NCBI RefSeq assembly: GCF_963664915.1
Contig: NZ_OY761810.1
Span: forward strand, 2,432,661-2,496,660
DNA: 64,000 nt
Reading direction: 5' to 3'
DNA from: an uncultured Caproiciproducens sp.
Lineage (GTDB): Bacteria > Bacillota > Clostridia > Oscillospirales > Acutalibacteraceae
Shown: positions 18,091 through 26,917 of the stretch, piece by piece
Layout of the letters: each line of letters opens with the position of its first letter
How positions within the stretch are numbered: the first letter of the stretch is position 1
The notes under the pieces: model-generated
What the model saw: only the letters and a program-made list of their open reading frames with translations
Database searches by the model: none
What the model was told of the DNA's origin: nothing
Translations under genes and position numbers: made by a program

Positions 18091-19006
18091 TACGCTCGGT
18101 GTTGACACCAGCAATTATACAACTTCTGCCGCCCTTTTTCAGGATGGGGCAGTTTTACAGCAAAAAATGCTTCTGCCGGTAAAGCAGGGAGAACTTGGCC
18201 TGCGCCAGAGCGACGCCGTATTTCATCATGTGCAGCAGCTCCCGCTGGTGCTTGAAGCGCTGTTCCATGGAAAGCTCTCCATCAATGCGGTCGGTGCTTC
18301 CGCTCGTCCGCGCGACCTTGAGGGCTCCTATATGCCGTGTTTTACCGTCGGACTTGGTGCCGCGAAGGCAATTGCACTTTCGCTCGGCATACCGATGTAC
18401 ACGTTTTCTCATCAGGCCGGGCATATTGCGGCCGCGCTGTATTCTACCGACCAGCTTTCCCTGCTCCACCAAAAATTTATTGCGTTTCATGTATCCGGAG
18501 GTACCACAGAAGCGGTTCTTGTGACGCCGGACGAACAGTCAATTTTCCATACGGAAATCATTGCGCAGTCTCTGGATTTAAAAGGCGGACAGGCAGTGGA
18601 CAGGGTGGGCGCAATGCTGGGACTTTCGTTTCCTTCCGGAAAAACGCTGGAGCAGATGGCATTAAAAACAGATGTGACTTTTAAAATAAAACCTTCACTA
18701 AAAGGGGCCGATTGTTCACTTTCAGGTGTTGAAAACCAATGCGGGGATATGCTGCGAAAAGGAAGACCGGGAGAAGAAATTGCTTCATATTGCCTGCATG
18801 CTGTTTTAGCGGCGCTTGATGGGATGACGGCCGAACTGCTCAAACAATACGGAAGGCTTCCGCTTTTGTTTGCGGGCGGGGTCATGTCAAACTGTATCAT
18901 CAGAAATGCGCTGACTAAAAAATACGGCGCCTATTTCGCCGCACCGGAGTTTTCGGCGGATAATGCAGCAGGAATTGCGGTTTTAACCTCAATAAAGGGG
19001 GCATAA
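18074..19006 (+). CDS. TsaD/Kae1-like (peptidase M22 family) protein
   Basis: A 310-residue ASKHA-fold protein related to TsaD/Kae1 but shorter than the true tRNA threonylcarbamoyltransferase (about 340 residues). It begins with VDTSNYTTSAAL, keeps the metal-binding HQAGH motif and the nucleotide-binding VSGGTTEAVL and FAGGVMSN segments, and ends with FSADNAAGIA. A canonical TsaD usually has SGGHT where this protein has SGGTT. Paralogues in this operon position occur across Clostridia; their role is not established. The ATG at 18074 overlaps nusB by 17 nt. Confidence 0.82.
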   Translation: MKRIIDTLGVDTSNYTTSAALFQDGAVLQQKMLLPVKQGELGLRQSDAVFHHVQQLPLVLEALFHGKLSINAVGASARPRDLEGSYMPCFTVGLGAAKAIALSLGIPMYTFSHQAGHIAAALYSTDQLSLLHQKFIAFHVSGGTTEAVLVTPDEQSIFHTEIIAQSLDLKGGQAVDRVGAMLGLSFPSGKTLEQMALKTDVTFKIKPSLKGADCSLSGVENQCGDMLRKGRPGEEIASYCLHAVLAALDGMTAELLKQYGRLPLLFAGGVMSNCIIRNALTKKYGAYFAAPEFSADNAAGIAVLTSIKGA

Positions 19007-19010
19007 TACT

Positions 19011-20231
19011 ATGATGGATTTGCCGGTTGTCCTGAGTATCACGCAGCTGAATACCTATATCAAATCCCAATTTGACGGTGATGAAAATCTGACACATGTT
19101 TTTGTCAGCGGCGAGATTTCCAATTTTACCAACCACTATAAATCCGGACATTTCTATTTGTCCCTCAAAGATGAAAAATGCGTGATAAAAGCGGTCATGT
19201 TTGCCCAAAGCGCCCGACGCCTTCGTTTTATGCCGCAGGACGGCATGAAGGTGATTGCGCGCGGTCGTGTGAGCGTTTATGAAGCTTCGGGACAGTATCA
19301 GCTTTATATTGAAGACATGCAGCCCGATGGCCTTGGAGCGCTGAATATGGCGTTTGAGCAGCTGAAAGTAAAATTAGAAGCAGAAGGCCTTTTTGCCGCG
19401 GGCAGAAAAAAACCGCTGCCTGCGTTTCCGAAGCGTATCGGCGTGATTACTTCGCCTACCGGCGCGGCAGTACACGATATCACATCCATTCTTGCGCGCA
19501 GATATCCTTTGGCCGAAATTGTTTTTTGCCCCGTACTGGTACAGGGAGAGGGAGCCGCGCCCCAGCTTGTGGATGCACTGGAACGCTTTAACCGTCTTCT
19601 GTGTGCCGATGTCATCATCCTTGGTCGGGGGGGCGGTTCACTGGAAGACCTCTGGCCCTTTAATGAAGAAAGCGTGGCGCAGGCCGTCGCCGCTTCAAAA
19701 GTACCGGTCATTTCCGCGGTCGGGCATGAAACGGATTATACAATCTGCGATTTTGTGGCGGATCTGCGTGCTCCCACGCCGTCGGCGGCCGCAGAGCTTG
19801 CTGTGCCGGACATTGCAGAACTGGAATACACCGTTCGTTATGATGCAGCCCATTTAAAACAGAGTATTCAAAAAAAGCTTGCGGGTTTCAAGCAGGAGTT
19901 GGATGTGCTGACAGCCAGTTATTCTTTCAGAAGTCCATTGAATCTGGTTGAACTTGAGCGTGTTCGCGCGGACCAGCTTACTGCAAGGCTAACGGAATGC
20001 ATCCGCAGAAAAACGACGGATGCCAAATCCGCACTTTCTACTGTAAGCGGCAGATTGAACGCACTAAGCCCGTTGGCAACACTTTCACGAGGATATTCCA
20101 TTATATATGATGAGAATCAGCATATCGTCACCCGTGTTTCCGATGTAAGGACAGGCGGACGAATTTCGGTGCTTTTAAATGAAGGTAAGCTTGGCTGTGT
20201 GGTTGACAGCATGGAGGAGAAACATGAATAA
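19011..20231 (+). CDS. xseA: exodeoxyribonuclease VII large subunit
   Basis: The 406-residue catalytic subunit of exonuclease VII, which degrades single-stranded DNA. It has an N-terminal OB fold (about residues 5-100), then the catalytic domain with IGVITSPTGAAVHDI, ILGRGGGSLEDLWPFN and AVGHETDYTICD, and a C-terminal coiled-coil that binds XseB. Starts 4 nt after the Kae1-like gene; two adjacent ATG codons are available. Confidence 0.96.
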   Translation: MMDLPVVLSITQLNTYIKSQFDGDENLTHVFVSGEISNFTNHYKSGHFYLSLKDEKCVIKAVMFAQSARRLRFMPQDGMKVIARGRVSVYEASGQYQLYIEDMQPDGLGALNMAFEQLKVKLEAEGLFAAGRKKPLPAFPKRIGVITSPTGAAVHDITSILARRYPLAEIVFCPVLVQGEGAAPQLVDALERFNRLLCADVIILGRGGGSLEDLWPFNEESVAQAVAASKVPVISAVGHETDYTICDFVADLRAPTPSAAAELAVPDIAELEYTVRYDAAHLKQSIQKKLAGFKQELDVLTASYSFRSPLNLVELERVRADQLTARLTECIRRKTTDAKSALSTVSGRLNALSPLATLSRGYSIIYDENQHIVTRVSDVRTGGRISVLLNEGKLGCVVDSMEEKHE

Positions 20232-20439
20232 AAAGATGACTTTTGAGGATGCCATGGCAAAATTAAGTGAAATCGTCAATCAGCTGGAAAACGGAAATGA
20301 GTCGCTTGAAAACTCTCTGAAACTGTTTGAAGAGGGTTCCGCGCTTGCTTCTCTTTGTTATGGAAAGCTCGAGAACGCCGAGCAAAAGATCAGACAAATA
20401 ACCGAGTTTGAAGAGGCCGGCGGTGAAAAGAATGCCTAA
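20224..20439 (+). CDS. xseB: exodeoxyribonuclease VII small subunit
   Basis: A 71-residue coiled-coil protein with the signature MTFEDAMAKLSEIVNQLE and ENSLKLFEEGSAL. Several copies coat the XseA coiled-coil. The ATG at 20224 follows GGAGGAG closely and overlaps the xseA stop by 8 nt. Confidence 0.95.
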   Translation: MNKKMTFEDAMAKLSEIVNQLENGNESLENSLKLFEEGSALASLCYGKLENAEQKIRQITEFEEAGGEKNA

Positions 20440-21319
20440 TCAAAGCGAGAAACATCTGATTGAAATGATTGACGCGAAATTAGCGGAATATCTTCCGGAA
20501 GAAGATTTTCTTCAGGCTGATTTAATCAATGCCATGCGCTATAGTTTGCTGGGCGGGGGCAAAAGAATCCGACCGATTTTGGTACTGGAATTTTGCAGAA
20601 TCTGCGGCGGCGATGAAAAGACTGCGCTGCCTTTCGCCTGTGCGGTTGAAATGATCCACACTTATTCGCTGATTCACGACGATCTTCCGTGCATGGACGA
20701 CGACGACATGCGCCGCGGCCGACCTTCCAATCATAAGGTGTTTGGCGAAGACACCGCTCTGCTTGCGGGGGACGCGCTTCTGACTATGGCCTTTGAAACC
20801 ATGCTCTCCGACGAGGCTGTGAGTCTGGCCGGTACACAGCGCGTGGCGAAGGCGGCCGGATTACTCGCCCGGGCTGCCGGCGCGTATGGAATGGTTGGGG
20901 GTCAGGTGATCGATCTGATGAGCGAAGGGCGCTCCATCACACTGGAAACGTTAAAGCAGATGGATGAGTGTAAGACCGGGGCGCTGATTCTGGCTTCTGC
21001 ACAGATGGGCTGTGTTCTCGCAGGAGCGGACGACAGACAGTTGGAAGCAGTTGAAAATTATGCCAGAGCAATCGGCCTCGCATTTCAGATCGTGGACGAT
21101 ATTTTGGATGTGACAAGCGATACCCAAACGCTTGGGAAACCTGTCGGCAGCGATAACGGGAATAATAAGTGTACGTACGTGTCCCTGATGGGACTTCAAA
21201 ATGCCGGAAAGGCCGCGGAAGAACTGACTTCGGCTGCGGTTGAAGCACTTAAAGGCTTCGGTGAAGAAGCTGAATATCTCATTGAGCTTGCGAAAAAGCT
21301 CGCCGCACGCAAAAAGTAA
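20432..21319 (+). CDS. ispA: farnesyl/geranyl diphosphate synthase (polyprenyl synthetase)
   Basis: A 295-residue trans-prenyltransferase condensing IPP with allylic diphosphates. The first aspartate-rich motif is DDLPCMDDDDMRRGRP (with the two-residue insertion of FPP synthases) and the second is QIVDDILDVTSD. GGGKRIRP binds IPP. Product length cannot be fixed from sequence, but the operon position next to xseB is typical of IspA. The ATG at 20432 overlaps xseB by 8 nt; upstream in-frame GTG and TTG codons are less likely starts. IspH, two operons upstream, supplies its substrates. Confidence 0.92.
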   Translation: MPNQSEKHLIEMIDAKLAEYLPEEDFLQADLINAMRYSLLGGGKRIRPILVLEFCRICGGDEKTALPFACAVEMIHTYSLIHDDLPCMDDDDMRRGRPSNHKVFGEDTALLAGDALLTMAFETMLSDEAVSLAGTQRVAKAAGLLARAAGAYGMVGGQVIDLMSEGRSITLETLKQMDECKTGALILASAQMGCVLAGADDRQLEAVENYARAIGLAFQIVDDILDVTSDTQTLGKPVGSDNGNNKCTYVSLMGLQNAGKAAEELTSAAVEALKGFGEEAEYLIELAKKLAARKK

Positions 21320-21337
21320 CTATTTTCACCATATTCG

Positions 21338-21366
21338 TTGACAAATTTGACGTGATATGTTAATAT
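21338..21366 (+). promoter_or_regulatory. promoter of rplU-prp-rpmA
   Basis: TTGACA (21338-21343), a 17-bp spacer and TAATAT (21361-21366) with an upstream TGT giving an extended -10. Transcription would start near 21373. Confidence 0.85.
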
Positions 21367-21371
21367 TGTTA

Positions 21372-21440
21372 GGCCGCATATTACGGGCTTATAAGTGGGA
21401 AACCCGCCCGGTGATAGCGAGTTTTAAAGAAAAGGCAGGA
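21372..21440 (+). ncRNA. candidate L21 leader RNA
   Basis: The 5' untranslated region of rplU is GC-richer than its surroundings and contains local pairing such as GCGGGTTTCCCAC-like arms around GTGGGAAACCCGCC. Firmicute rplU transcripts often carry a structured L21 leader thought to bind the ribosomal protein. Assignment is by position and composition only; a covariance-model search was not possible. Confidence 0.4.
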
Positions 21441-21450
21441 CCTTTTATTC

Positions 21451-21759
21451 ATGTTTGCAGTAATTGAAACAGGCGGCAAGCAATACAAGGTACAAAATGA
21501 CGATGTCATTTATGTAGAAAAGCTTGCATTAGAAGCAAATTCCTCGGTCAATTTTAAAGTAATTGCAATTGACGGCGATGACGGACTCAAAGTAGGCGTT
21601 CCTTATGTTGAAGGAGCTACCGTAACAGGCACAGTTCTTAAAAACGGTAAGGGTAAGAAGATTACAGTCTTTACTTACAAATCAAAAAAGTCTGAAAAAC
21701 GTAAAATGGGGCACAGACAGCCATACACGAAAGTACAGATTACCGGAATTAACGCATAA
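21451..21759 (+). CDS. rplU: 50S ribosomal protein L21
   Basis: A 102-residue ribosomal protein with the family start [14 protein letters not shown] and the C-terminal [17 protein letters not shown] signature. First gene of the rplU-prp-rpmA cluster, which is conserved in Firmicutes. Confidence 0.97.
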   Translation: MFAVIETGGKQYKVQNDDVIYVEKLALEANSSVNFKVIAIDGDDGLKVGVPYVEGATVTGTVLKNGKGKKITVFTYKSKKSEKRKMGHRQPYTKVQITGINA

Positions 21760-21764
21760 TTGTC

Positions 21765-22079
21765 ATGATTTGTGCAGAATTTTTTACCCAGCCTGACGGT
21801 GTGCTTTTGGGATTTTCCCTAAGCGGCCACAACGGGGAAGCGGGCAGGGATATTATTTGTGCGGCGGTTTCCTCCGCGGCATATATGACTGCCAATACCA
21901 TAACGGAAATTGTCAAGGCAAATGCTCAGGTTACTGTTGACGACGGTTATATGCTCGTCAGAATTCCATTGAACGAGGCGAAAGACTGCCACAGTATTCT
22001 TGCGGGGTTCAAACTTCATATGATAGAGCTTGAAGAACAGTATCCTCAAAATATTAATGTAAGCTATACGGAGGTGTAA
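21765..22079 (+). CDS. prp: ribosomal-processing cysteine protease Prp
   Basis: A 104-residue cysteine protease that removes the N-terminal extension of ribosomal protein L27. The catalytic histidine lies in SLSGHNGEAGRDI and the cysteine in IICAAVSSAAYM, the expected pair and spacing. It sits between rplU and rpmA, as in Staphylococcus and other Firmicutes. Its target motif is visible in the following gene. Confidence 0.93.
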   Translation: MICAEFFTQPDGVLLGFSLSGHNGEAGRDIICAAVSSAAYMTANTITEIVKANAQVTVDDGYMLVRIPLNEAKDCHSILAGFKLHMIELEEQYPQNINVSYTEV

Positions 22080-22082
22080 ATT

Positions 22083-22367
22083 ATGATTAAAATCAATATA
22101 CAGTTATTTGCTCATAAAAAGGGAATGGGTTCCACCAAGAACGGTCGTGATTCAGAATCCAAACGTCTTGGTGTGAAGCGTGCCGACGGTCAGTTTGTAC
22201 TCGCCGGAAACATCCTTGTCAAGCAGCGCGGAACACATATTCATCCGGGTGAAAACGTCGGTATCGGTTCCGATGATTCTCTCTTTGCTTTGATTGACGG
22301 TCGTGTAAAGTTTGAGCGTCTTGGCCGTGACCGCAAGCAGGCCAGCGTTTACGCAGTGGAGCAATAA
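22083..22367 (+). CDS. rpmA: 50S ribosomal protein L27 with cleavable N-terminus
   Basis: A 94-residue ribosomal protein at the peptidyl-transferase centre. The first nine residues, MIKINIQLF, precede [15 protein letters not shown] and match the Firmicute leader cleaved by Prp after the hydrophobic-Phe motif. The mature protein would begin at Ala or His. The rest is standard L27 ([19 protein letters not shown]). Confidence 0.97.
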   Translation: MIKINIQLFAHKKGMGSTKNGRDSESKRLGVKRADGQFVLAGNILVKQRGTHIHPGENVGIGSDDSLFALIDGRVKFERLGRDRKQASVYAVEQ

Positions 22368-22385
22368 GCCTATTAAGGTGAATTA

Positions 22386-22420
22386 AAATCCCGGGCCGAT
22401 TATTTCGCCCGGGATTTTTT
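22386..22420 (+). terminator. intrinsic terminator after rpmA
   Basis: A 10-bp perfect stem (AATCCCGGGC with its complement), a 9-nt loop and a run of six T's. Confidence 0.93.
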
Positions 22421-22439
22421 GGCTTTTCTGCACAGAACA

Positions 22440-22448
22440 TGGTATACT
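22440..22448 (+). promoter_or_regulatory. extended -10 promoter of obg
   Basis: TGGTATACT gives an extended -10 box 42 nt before the obg start. The -35 region falls in the preceding terminator tail and is weak. Confidence 0.5.
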
Positions 22449-22490
22449 ATTTACATGCAATACTTCACAGAAATGGCGGTAGAACTAAGA

Positions 22491-23762
22491 ATGTTTATAG
22501 ATAGTGCGAAAATCACAATAAAAGCGGGCGACGGCGGTAACGGCAAGGTTTCTTTTCACCGCGAAAAATTCGTCGCTGCCGGCGGACCGGACGGCGGTGA
22601 CGGCGGCCGTGGCGGAAGTATCGTCTTTCAAGTGGATGATAACCAGTCCACGCTGGCGGATTTCCGCTATAAAAGAAAATATGTCGCCAAAAATGGCGAA
22701 GACGGCATGCAGAAGCGTTGCTATGGACGGAAAGCGGATGATATGGTTATCAGGGTTCCTAGGGGAACGCTGTTAAAGGATGCCGCTACCGGTCGCCTGA
22801 TCGCTGACTTGTCCACCGACGAGCCGCAGACTATTGCAAAGGGCGGGCGGGGAGGCTGGGGCAACTCTCATTTTGCAACGCCTACGCGTCAAACGCCACG
22901 ATTTGCAAAAGCGGGCACGCCGGGTGAAGCAATGGAATTGCAGATGGAATTAAAGCTATTGGCGGATGTCGGGCTGGTTGGCTATCCGAATGTAGGAAAA
23001 TCGACCCTTGTTTCCGTTGTCAGTGAAGCAAAACCGACCATTGCCAATTATCATTTCACGACGATTACCCCGGTGCTCGGCGTCGTTCGTATGACGGAGG
23101 GCAAATCGTTTGTCATTGCCGATATTCCGGGGTTAATTGAGGGCGCTGGAGAAGGCGCCGGTCTGGGACATCAATTTTTACGGCATGTAGAGCGCTGCAG
23201 AATGCTTGTTCACATTGTCGATATTGCCGGAAGCGAAGGACGGGACCCGAAACAGGATTTTCAAATAATTAATGCGGAGCTGAAAAAGTTCAATCCCGAC
23301 TTGGCGGAAAGGCCAATGCTTGTGGCCGGCAACAAATGTGATTTGGCGACGGAGGAGCAGATTGCCGACTTTAAGGATTATGTAGAAAAGCAGGGATATG
23401 AATTCTTTCCGATTATGGCTGCTATTCGCTATCAGGTCGATTCTCTGCTGAACCGTATTATGGAAATGCTTAGCAAGCTGCCGCCGGTCAAGCAGTTTGA
23501 GCCGGAGGCGGCGCCTCTGACACCGGTGGACGAAATCGGCCGCCGTGACGTCAAAGTAACCAATCAGGACGGCGTGTTTGTTGTAGAGGGAGAATGGCTT
23601 GTACAAGTCATTAATTCGGTCAATTTTGACGATTACGAATCGCTTCAGTATTTTCAGCGTGTGCTGATCAGTGCAGGCGTTATTGACGCTCTGCATGAAG
23701 CAGGCGTTCAGGAAGGCGACACCGTCAGTATCTATGATATTGAATTTGATTTTATGGAGTAA
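22491..23762 (+). CDS. obg: GTPase Obg/CgtA
   Basis: A 423-residue essential GTPase involved in 50S assembly and stress signalling. It has the glycine-rich Obg fold (KAGDGGNGKVSFHREK, about residues 10-155), a G domain with GYPNVGKST, DIPGLIEGA and NKCD, and a C-terminal OCT domain. The ATG at 22491 gives the standard MFID start; several in-frame ATGs upstream would add an unusual extension. Upstream purines (GGCGG) are a weak ribosome site. Confidence 0.94.
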   Translation: MFIDSAKITIKAGDGGNGKVSFHREKFVAAGGPDGGDGGRGGSIVFQVDDNQSTLADFRYKRKYVAKNGEDGMQKRCYGRKADDMVIRVPRGTLLKDAATGRLIADLSTDEPQTIAKGGRGGWGNSHFATPTRQTPRFAKAGTPGEAMELQMELKLLADVGLVGYPNVGKSTLVSVVSEAKPTIANYHFTTITPVLGVVRMTEGKSFVIADIPGLIEGAGEGAGLGHQFLRHVERCRMLVHIVDIAGSEGRDPKQDFQIINAELKKFNPDLAERPMLVAGNKCDLATEEQIADFKDYVEKQGYEFFPIMAAIRYQVDSLLNRIMEMLSKLPPVKQFEPEAAPLTPVDEIGRRDVKVTNQDGVFVVEGEWLVQVINSVNFDDYESLQYFQRVLISAGVIDALHEAGVQEGDTVSIYDIEFDFME

Positions 23763-23837
23763 AATTCTGCGGATGCTGTTCGATGCTGGCGGAAAATTTA
23801 CTGTAAGTTGAATTCAATTAGAGTAGGAGTGCTGTTT

Positions 23838-24230
23838 TTGGAACGATTATATAATGCGGACTGCGACCCGAGGCAATTAAGTCCTTTGACGCTTGCCTTT
23901 ATTGGAGACGGTGTTTTTGAACTTTTTGTGCGTGAACGTCTTGTGTGTAAAGGAAACTGCCCGGTTCATTCTCTGCACAAACAATCGGTTGCACAGGTTT
24001 GCTGCGGGGCACAGGCTCGGGTTTCGCAAAAACTTCTACCGGCTCTGACGGAAGAAGAGATGGAAATATTCAAACGTGGCCGCAATGCGCATACAAACCA
24101 CATTCCTAAAAATGCGGCGATTGCGGATTATCATGCGGCAACCGCTTTTGAAGCCCTGTTTGGTTATCTTTATCTTTCCGGCAATATTGGCCGCCTGCGT
24201 GAAATCTTCAATATGATCTGTGAAGATTAA
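23838..24230 (+). CDS. mrnC: Mini-ribonuclease III
   Basis: A 130-residue RNase III-like nuclease lacking the double-stranded RNA-binding domain, used in 23S rRNA maturation in Bacillus. The RNase III signature region reads LSPLTLAFIGDGVFELFVRE and the second acidic motif AFEALFGYLYL. The TTG at 23838 is chosen because AGGAG lies 8 nt before it; an in-frame TTG at 23808 has no ribosome site. Confidence 0.9.
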   Translation: MERLYNADCDPRQLSPLTLAFIGDGVFELFVRERLVCKGNCPVHSLHKQSVAQVCCGAQARVSQKLLPALTEEEMEIFKRGRNAHTNHIPKNAAIADYHAATAFEALFGYLYLSGNIGRLREIFNMICED

Positions 24231-24251
24231 TCTGATTTGGGAGGTGCTGCT

Positions 24252-25181
24252 ATGCTTTCCGAAACTCCAAAGCAAAAAGTCATCGGTATGTTCAAAGATA
24301 TTGTATTTTTCGTTGCCGGCAGTTTAATTTATGCCGTCTCCGTAAATGTATTTACCGCTCCGAATCAGATTGCGCCGGGCGGTATTACCGGTGTCAGTAC
24401 CATGATTAACTATATAGCACAATGGCCGATCGGTATGACCGGCCTTCTGCTGAATATTCCAATCTTTATTTGGGCGGTTATGGAAATTGGGTACAAGCTC
24501 GTCGGAAAAACAATCGTTGCGACGGTGTTTGTGTCAGTTGCGATTGATTTAGTCGGAAGAATTGTACCGTCCTATACCGGTGAAAAAATGCTTGCAGCTA
24601 TTTTTGGCGGGATTATTGAAGGAATAGGGCTTTCGCTTGTGTTTATGCGCGGAGGTACCACCGGCGGTTCCGATTTAGTCGCCCGGCTGCTTGGCAGAAG
24701 ATTGCGCAACTTATCCATGGGAAAGCTGATGCTTGGAATTGATATGACGGTAGTGATCGCGTCTGCGTTTGTTTACGGCAGCATTGAGAGCGCCCTTTAT
24801 GCCGTCATCACAATATTCGTTTCGACCCGTTTGATTGATGCAATCCTTTATGGTACGGATACGGGAACAGGCAAGCTGTTGTTTATTATGTCCATAAAAA
24901 ATGACGAGATTGCGCAGGATATTCTGACCGATATGGATCGAGGTGTCACTGTCTTAAAATCACGCGGCGCATACAGCGGACGGGAGGGTGAAGTTTTACT
25001 TTGTGCTGTTCGCCGTTACGAGGTCGTAAAAGTGAAGGATATTGTTCGCTCTCATGATAAAGATGCGTTTATGATTATCGGTGACGCGGGTGAAATCTCC
25101 GGCGAGGGTTTCCGAGAGGTAAAAGTGGAGGACAAAACGCTGAAAGAATTGATTGCACACGCTAATGCAAAAAAAAAGTGA
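24252..25181 (+). CDS. YitT-family membrane protein
   Basis: A 309-residue protein with five or six transmembrane helices (family segment GGITGVSTMINY and the glycine motif RGGTTGGSDLVARLL) and a C-terminal soluble DUF2179 domain (about residues 225-305). YitT proteins are widespread in Firmicutes and their transport role is unproven. GGGAGG at 24239-24244 supports the start at 24252. Confidence 0.88.
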   Translation: MLSETPKQKVIGMFKDIVFFVAGSLIYAVSVNVFTAPNQIAPGGITGVSTMINYIAQWPIGMTGLLLNIPIFIWAVMEIGYKLVGKTIVATVFVSVAIDLVGRIVPSYTGEKMLAAIFGGIIEGIGLSLVFMRGGTTGGSDLVARLLGRRLRNLSMGKLMLGIDMTVVIASAFVYGSIESALYAVITIFVSTRLIDAILYGTDTGTGKLLFIMSIKNDEIAQDILTDMDRGVTVLKSRGAYSGREGEVLLCAVRRYEVVKVKDIVRSHDKDAFMIIGDAGEISGEGFREVKVEDKTLKELIAHANAKKK

Positions 25182-25219
25182 GAAACAGGCGGTCTTGTAT
25201 TCTATACAAAACCGCCTGT
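25169..25219. terminator. bidirectional terminator between convergent genes
   Basis: A long hairpin with outer arms ACAGGCGGT/ACCGCCTGT and inner arms TTGTAT/ATACAA around a 3-nt loop. On the minus strand it is followed by a run of nine T's, so it best terminates the small minus-strand gene; on the + strand the tail is poor. Confidence 0.75.
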
Positions 25220-25247
25220 CTTCACATTGGTGCATTCAATTGTTTCA

Positions 25248-25439
25248 TTAGTTATCTTTGCAGTTATTGGAAGTTTTATTCGTTGATTGTGTAGTACCGT
25301 TTGTTGTACTGTTGGTTGATTTATTGCTGTAGTTGTTGCTGTTCATATTTGTGCTTTTGTTTGATGCGCGGTTTGTGCTTTCATTTGTGCTGTCATTTGA
25401 ATAGCTCTGTTTGCTCGGTTTTGAAGTTTGTTTATCCAA
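25248..25439 (-). CDS. small Asn/Ser/Thr-rich protein of unknown function
   Basis: I do not recognise this gene. It encodes 63 residues made largely of Asn, Ser, Thr and Lys in imperfect short repeats (NKSTN, SNKST, TQSTNKTSNN), with no hydrophobic segment. The TTG start lies 8 nt after GGGGG on the minus strand, and a strong terminator follows, both of which support a real gene. It may be a hydrophilic spore or stress protein, but that is only a guess from composition in a spore former. A GTG three codons upstream is an alternative start. Confidence 0.5.
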   Translation of the reverse strand: MDKQTSKPSKQSYSNDSTNESTNRASNKSTNMNSNNYSNKSTNSTTNGTTQSTNKTSNNCKDN

Positions 25440-25508
25440 GATATTCACCCCCTTCGATACCTATTATTTGTATCTTTACACGAAATATACAATTCATTTC
25501 AGGAGCTG

Positions 25509-26846
25509 ATGAATTTGATTGAGTTGCCCCAAAACTTTAAAAACAAGATGAAAAAAATGCTTGAAAAGGATTATGATAATTTTTTAAGCTGCTATAACGA
25601 ACCATATTATCGCGGTATTCGGCTTAATACATTAAAATGTAATAAACAAAAGCTGGAAGCTTCGCTTCCATTTCAAATTGAAAAAGCCCCCTTTTCGCCG
25701 TTTTCCTACTATATTCCTCATGAATCATCCAAAATTGGTTTTTTGCCCATGCATCATGCGGGTGCTTTTTATTCACAGGAGCCGTCCGCTGCAAGTGCGG
25801 TAACCGCGTTAGCTCCCAAACCAGGGGAAAAGGTGCTCGATTTATGTGCCGCTCCCGGGGGAAAGTCGACGCAGATCGCGGCCCTTCTGAACGGAAGCGG
25901 GCTGCTGTGGTCCAATGAAATCGTTAAAAGCAGAGCCAATATTTTGCTTTCAAATATTGAACGGACCGGAGTAAAAAACGCCGTGGTTTCTTCGTGTCAT
26001 CCGGAGGTCCTTTGCAATGGACTTGCAGGGTACTTCGACAAAGTGCTGGTTGACGCTCCTTGCTCGGGTGAGGGGATGTTCCGGCGGGACGAACAGGCTG
26101 TGCAGGACTGGAGCCAGGAACATGTTGAAGCCTGTGCGGTGCGTCAGCTTGCTATTTTGCTGAGTGCCGCCAATGCTTTAAAGGAAAACGGAGTGCTGGT
26201 CTATTCCACCTGTACTTTCTCCGCTGAGGAAAACGAAGACGTCGTTTCAACTTTTTTGAAACAACGGAATGACTTTACACTGTTAGAATGCGACCAACCT
26301 TTCGGCCGTCCCGCTTATTTGGCGAAAGCGCGCCGTGTTTTTCCCATGGACGGGGGAGAGGGACATTTTGTTGCCGTTATGCAAAGGCTTTCCAAAAACA
26401 GTGCGTATCCGGCCCCCTATTCGCTTAAAAACACTAAAATGCAGGATATGGCAAAGGATTTATACAGTCAGATATTTAGAGCAGAGCTTACTAGTGCGAT
26501 TGAGCAGATCGGCGATTCTTTTCTGTTGCTTCCAAGCGAGCTTCCACATCTAAAGGGGCTGGGCGTTATCCGCGCGGGTGTTCTGCTTGGGGAGGCCAAA
26601 AAAAACCGAATTGAACCGGCTCATGCGGCATTTATGGCTGCTAAGCCGCAGGAACTGAATTTTTTAATTGACTTGCCTCATGATTCAAACCGGATATCAG
26701 CTTTTTTACGCGGAGAAGAAATTGAAACAAACGAAAGCTTCCGAGGCTTTGCCGGTGTGGCGGTCAACGGCGTTCTGACAGGATTTGGGAAATGTTCAAA
26801 TGGACGTTTAAAAAACCGATATCCTAAAGGATTACGCAATAATTGA
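25509..26846 (+). CDS. 16S rRNA m5C methyltransferase, RsmF/NOL1-NOP2-Sun family
   Basis: A 445-residue SAM-dependent RNA cytosine-C5 methyltransferase. The SAM-binding motif is VLDLCAAPGGKSTQIA; motif IV is VDAPCSGEGMFRRD and the catalytic cysteine lies in VYSTCTFSAEENE. A C-terminal region of about 150 residues (PUA-like, RsmF type) follows. AGGAG at 25501-25505 is close to the ATG at 25509 and better spaced for a TTG at 25515, so either could be used. Confidence 0.9.
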   Translation: MNLIELPQNFKNKMKKMLEKDYDNFLSCYNEPYYRGIRLNTLKCNKQKLEASLPFQIEKAPFSPFSYYIPHESSKIGFLPMHHAGAFYSQEPSAASAVTALAPKPGEKVLDLCAAPGGKSTQIAALLNGSGLLWSNEIVKSRANILLSNIERTGVKNAVVSSCHPEVLCNGLAGYFDKVLVDAPCSGEGMFRRDEQAVQDWSQEHVEACAVRQLAILLSAANALKENGVLVYSTCTFSAEENEDVVSTFLKQRNDFTLLECDQPFGRPAYLAKARRVFPMDGGEGHFVAVMQRLSKNSAYPAPYSLKNTKMQDMAKDLYSQIFRAELTSAIEQIGDSFLLLPSELPHLKGLGVIRAGVLLGEAKKNRIEPAHAAFMAAKPQELNFLIDLPHDSNRISAFLRGEEIETNESFRGFAGVAVNGVLTGFGKCSNGRLKNRYPKGLRNN

Positions 26847-26888
26847 TTCGATCATTGTATGTTTAGAAGCACTTTAAGTCACTAAAGC

Positions 26889-26917
26889 TTGAAATTACAG
26901 GGAATGAATGATATAAT
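26889..26917 (+). promoter_or_regulatory. promoter of ilvE
   Basis: TTGAAA (26889-26894), a 17-bp spacer and TATAAT (26912-26917) with an upstream TGA. The short leader shows no T-box or other riboswitch. Confidence 0.85.
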
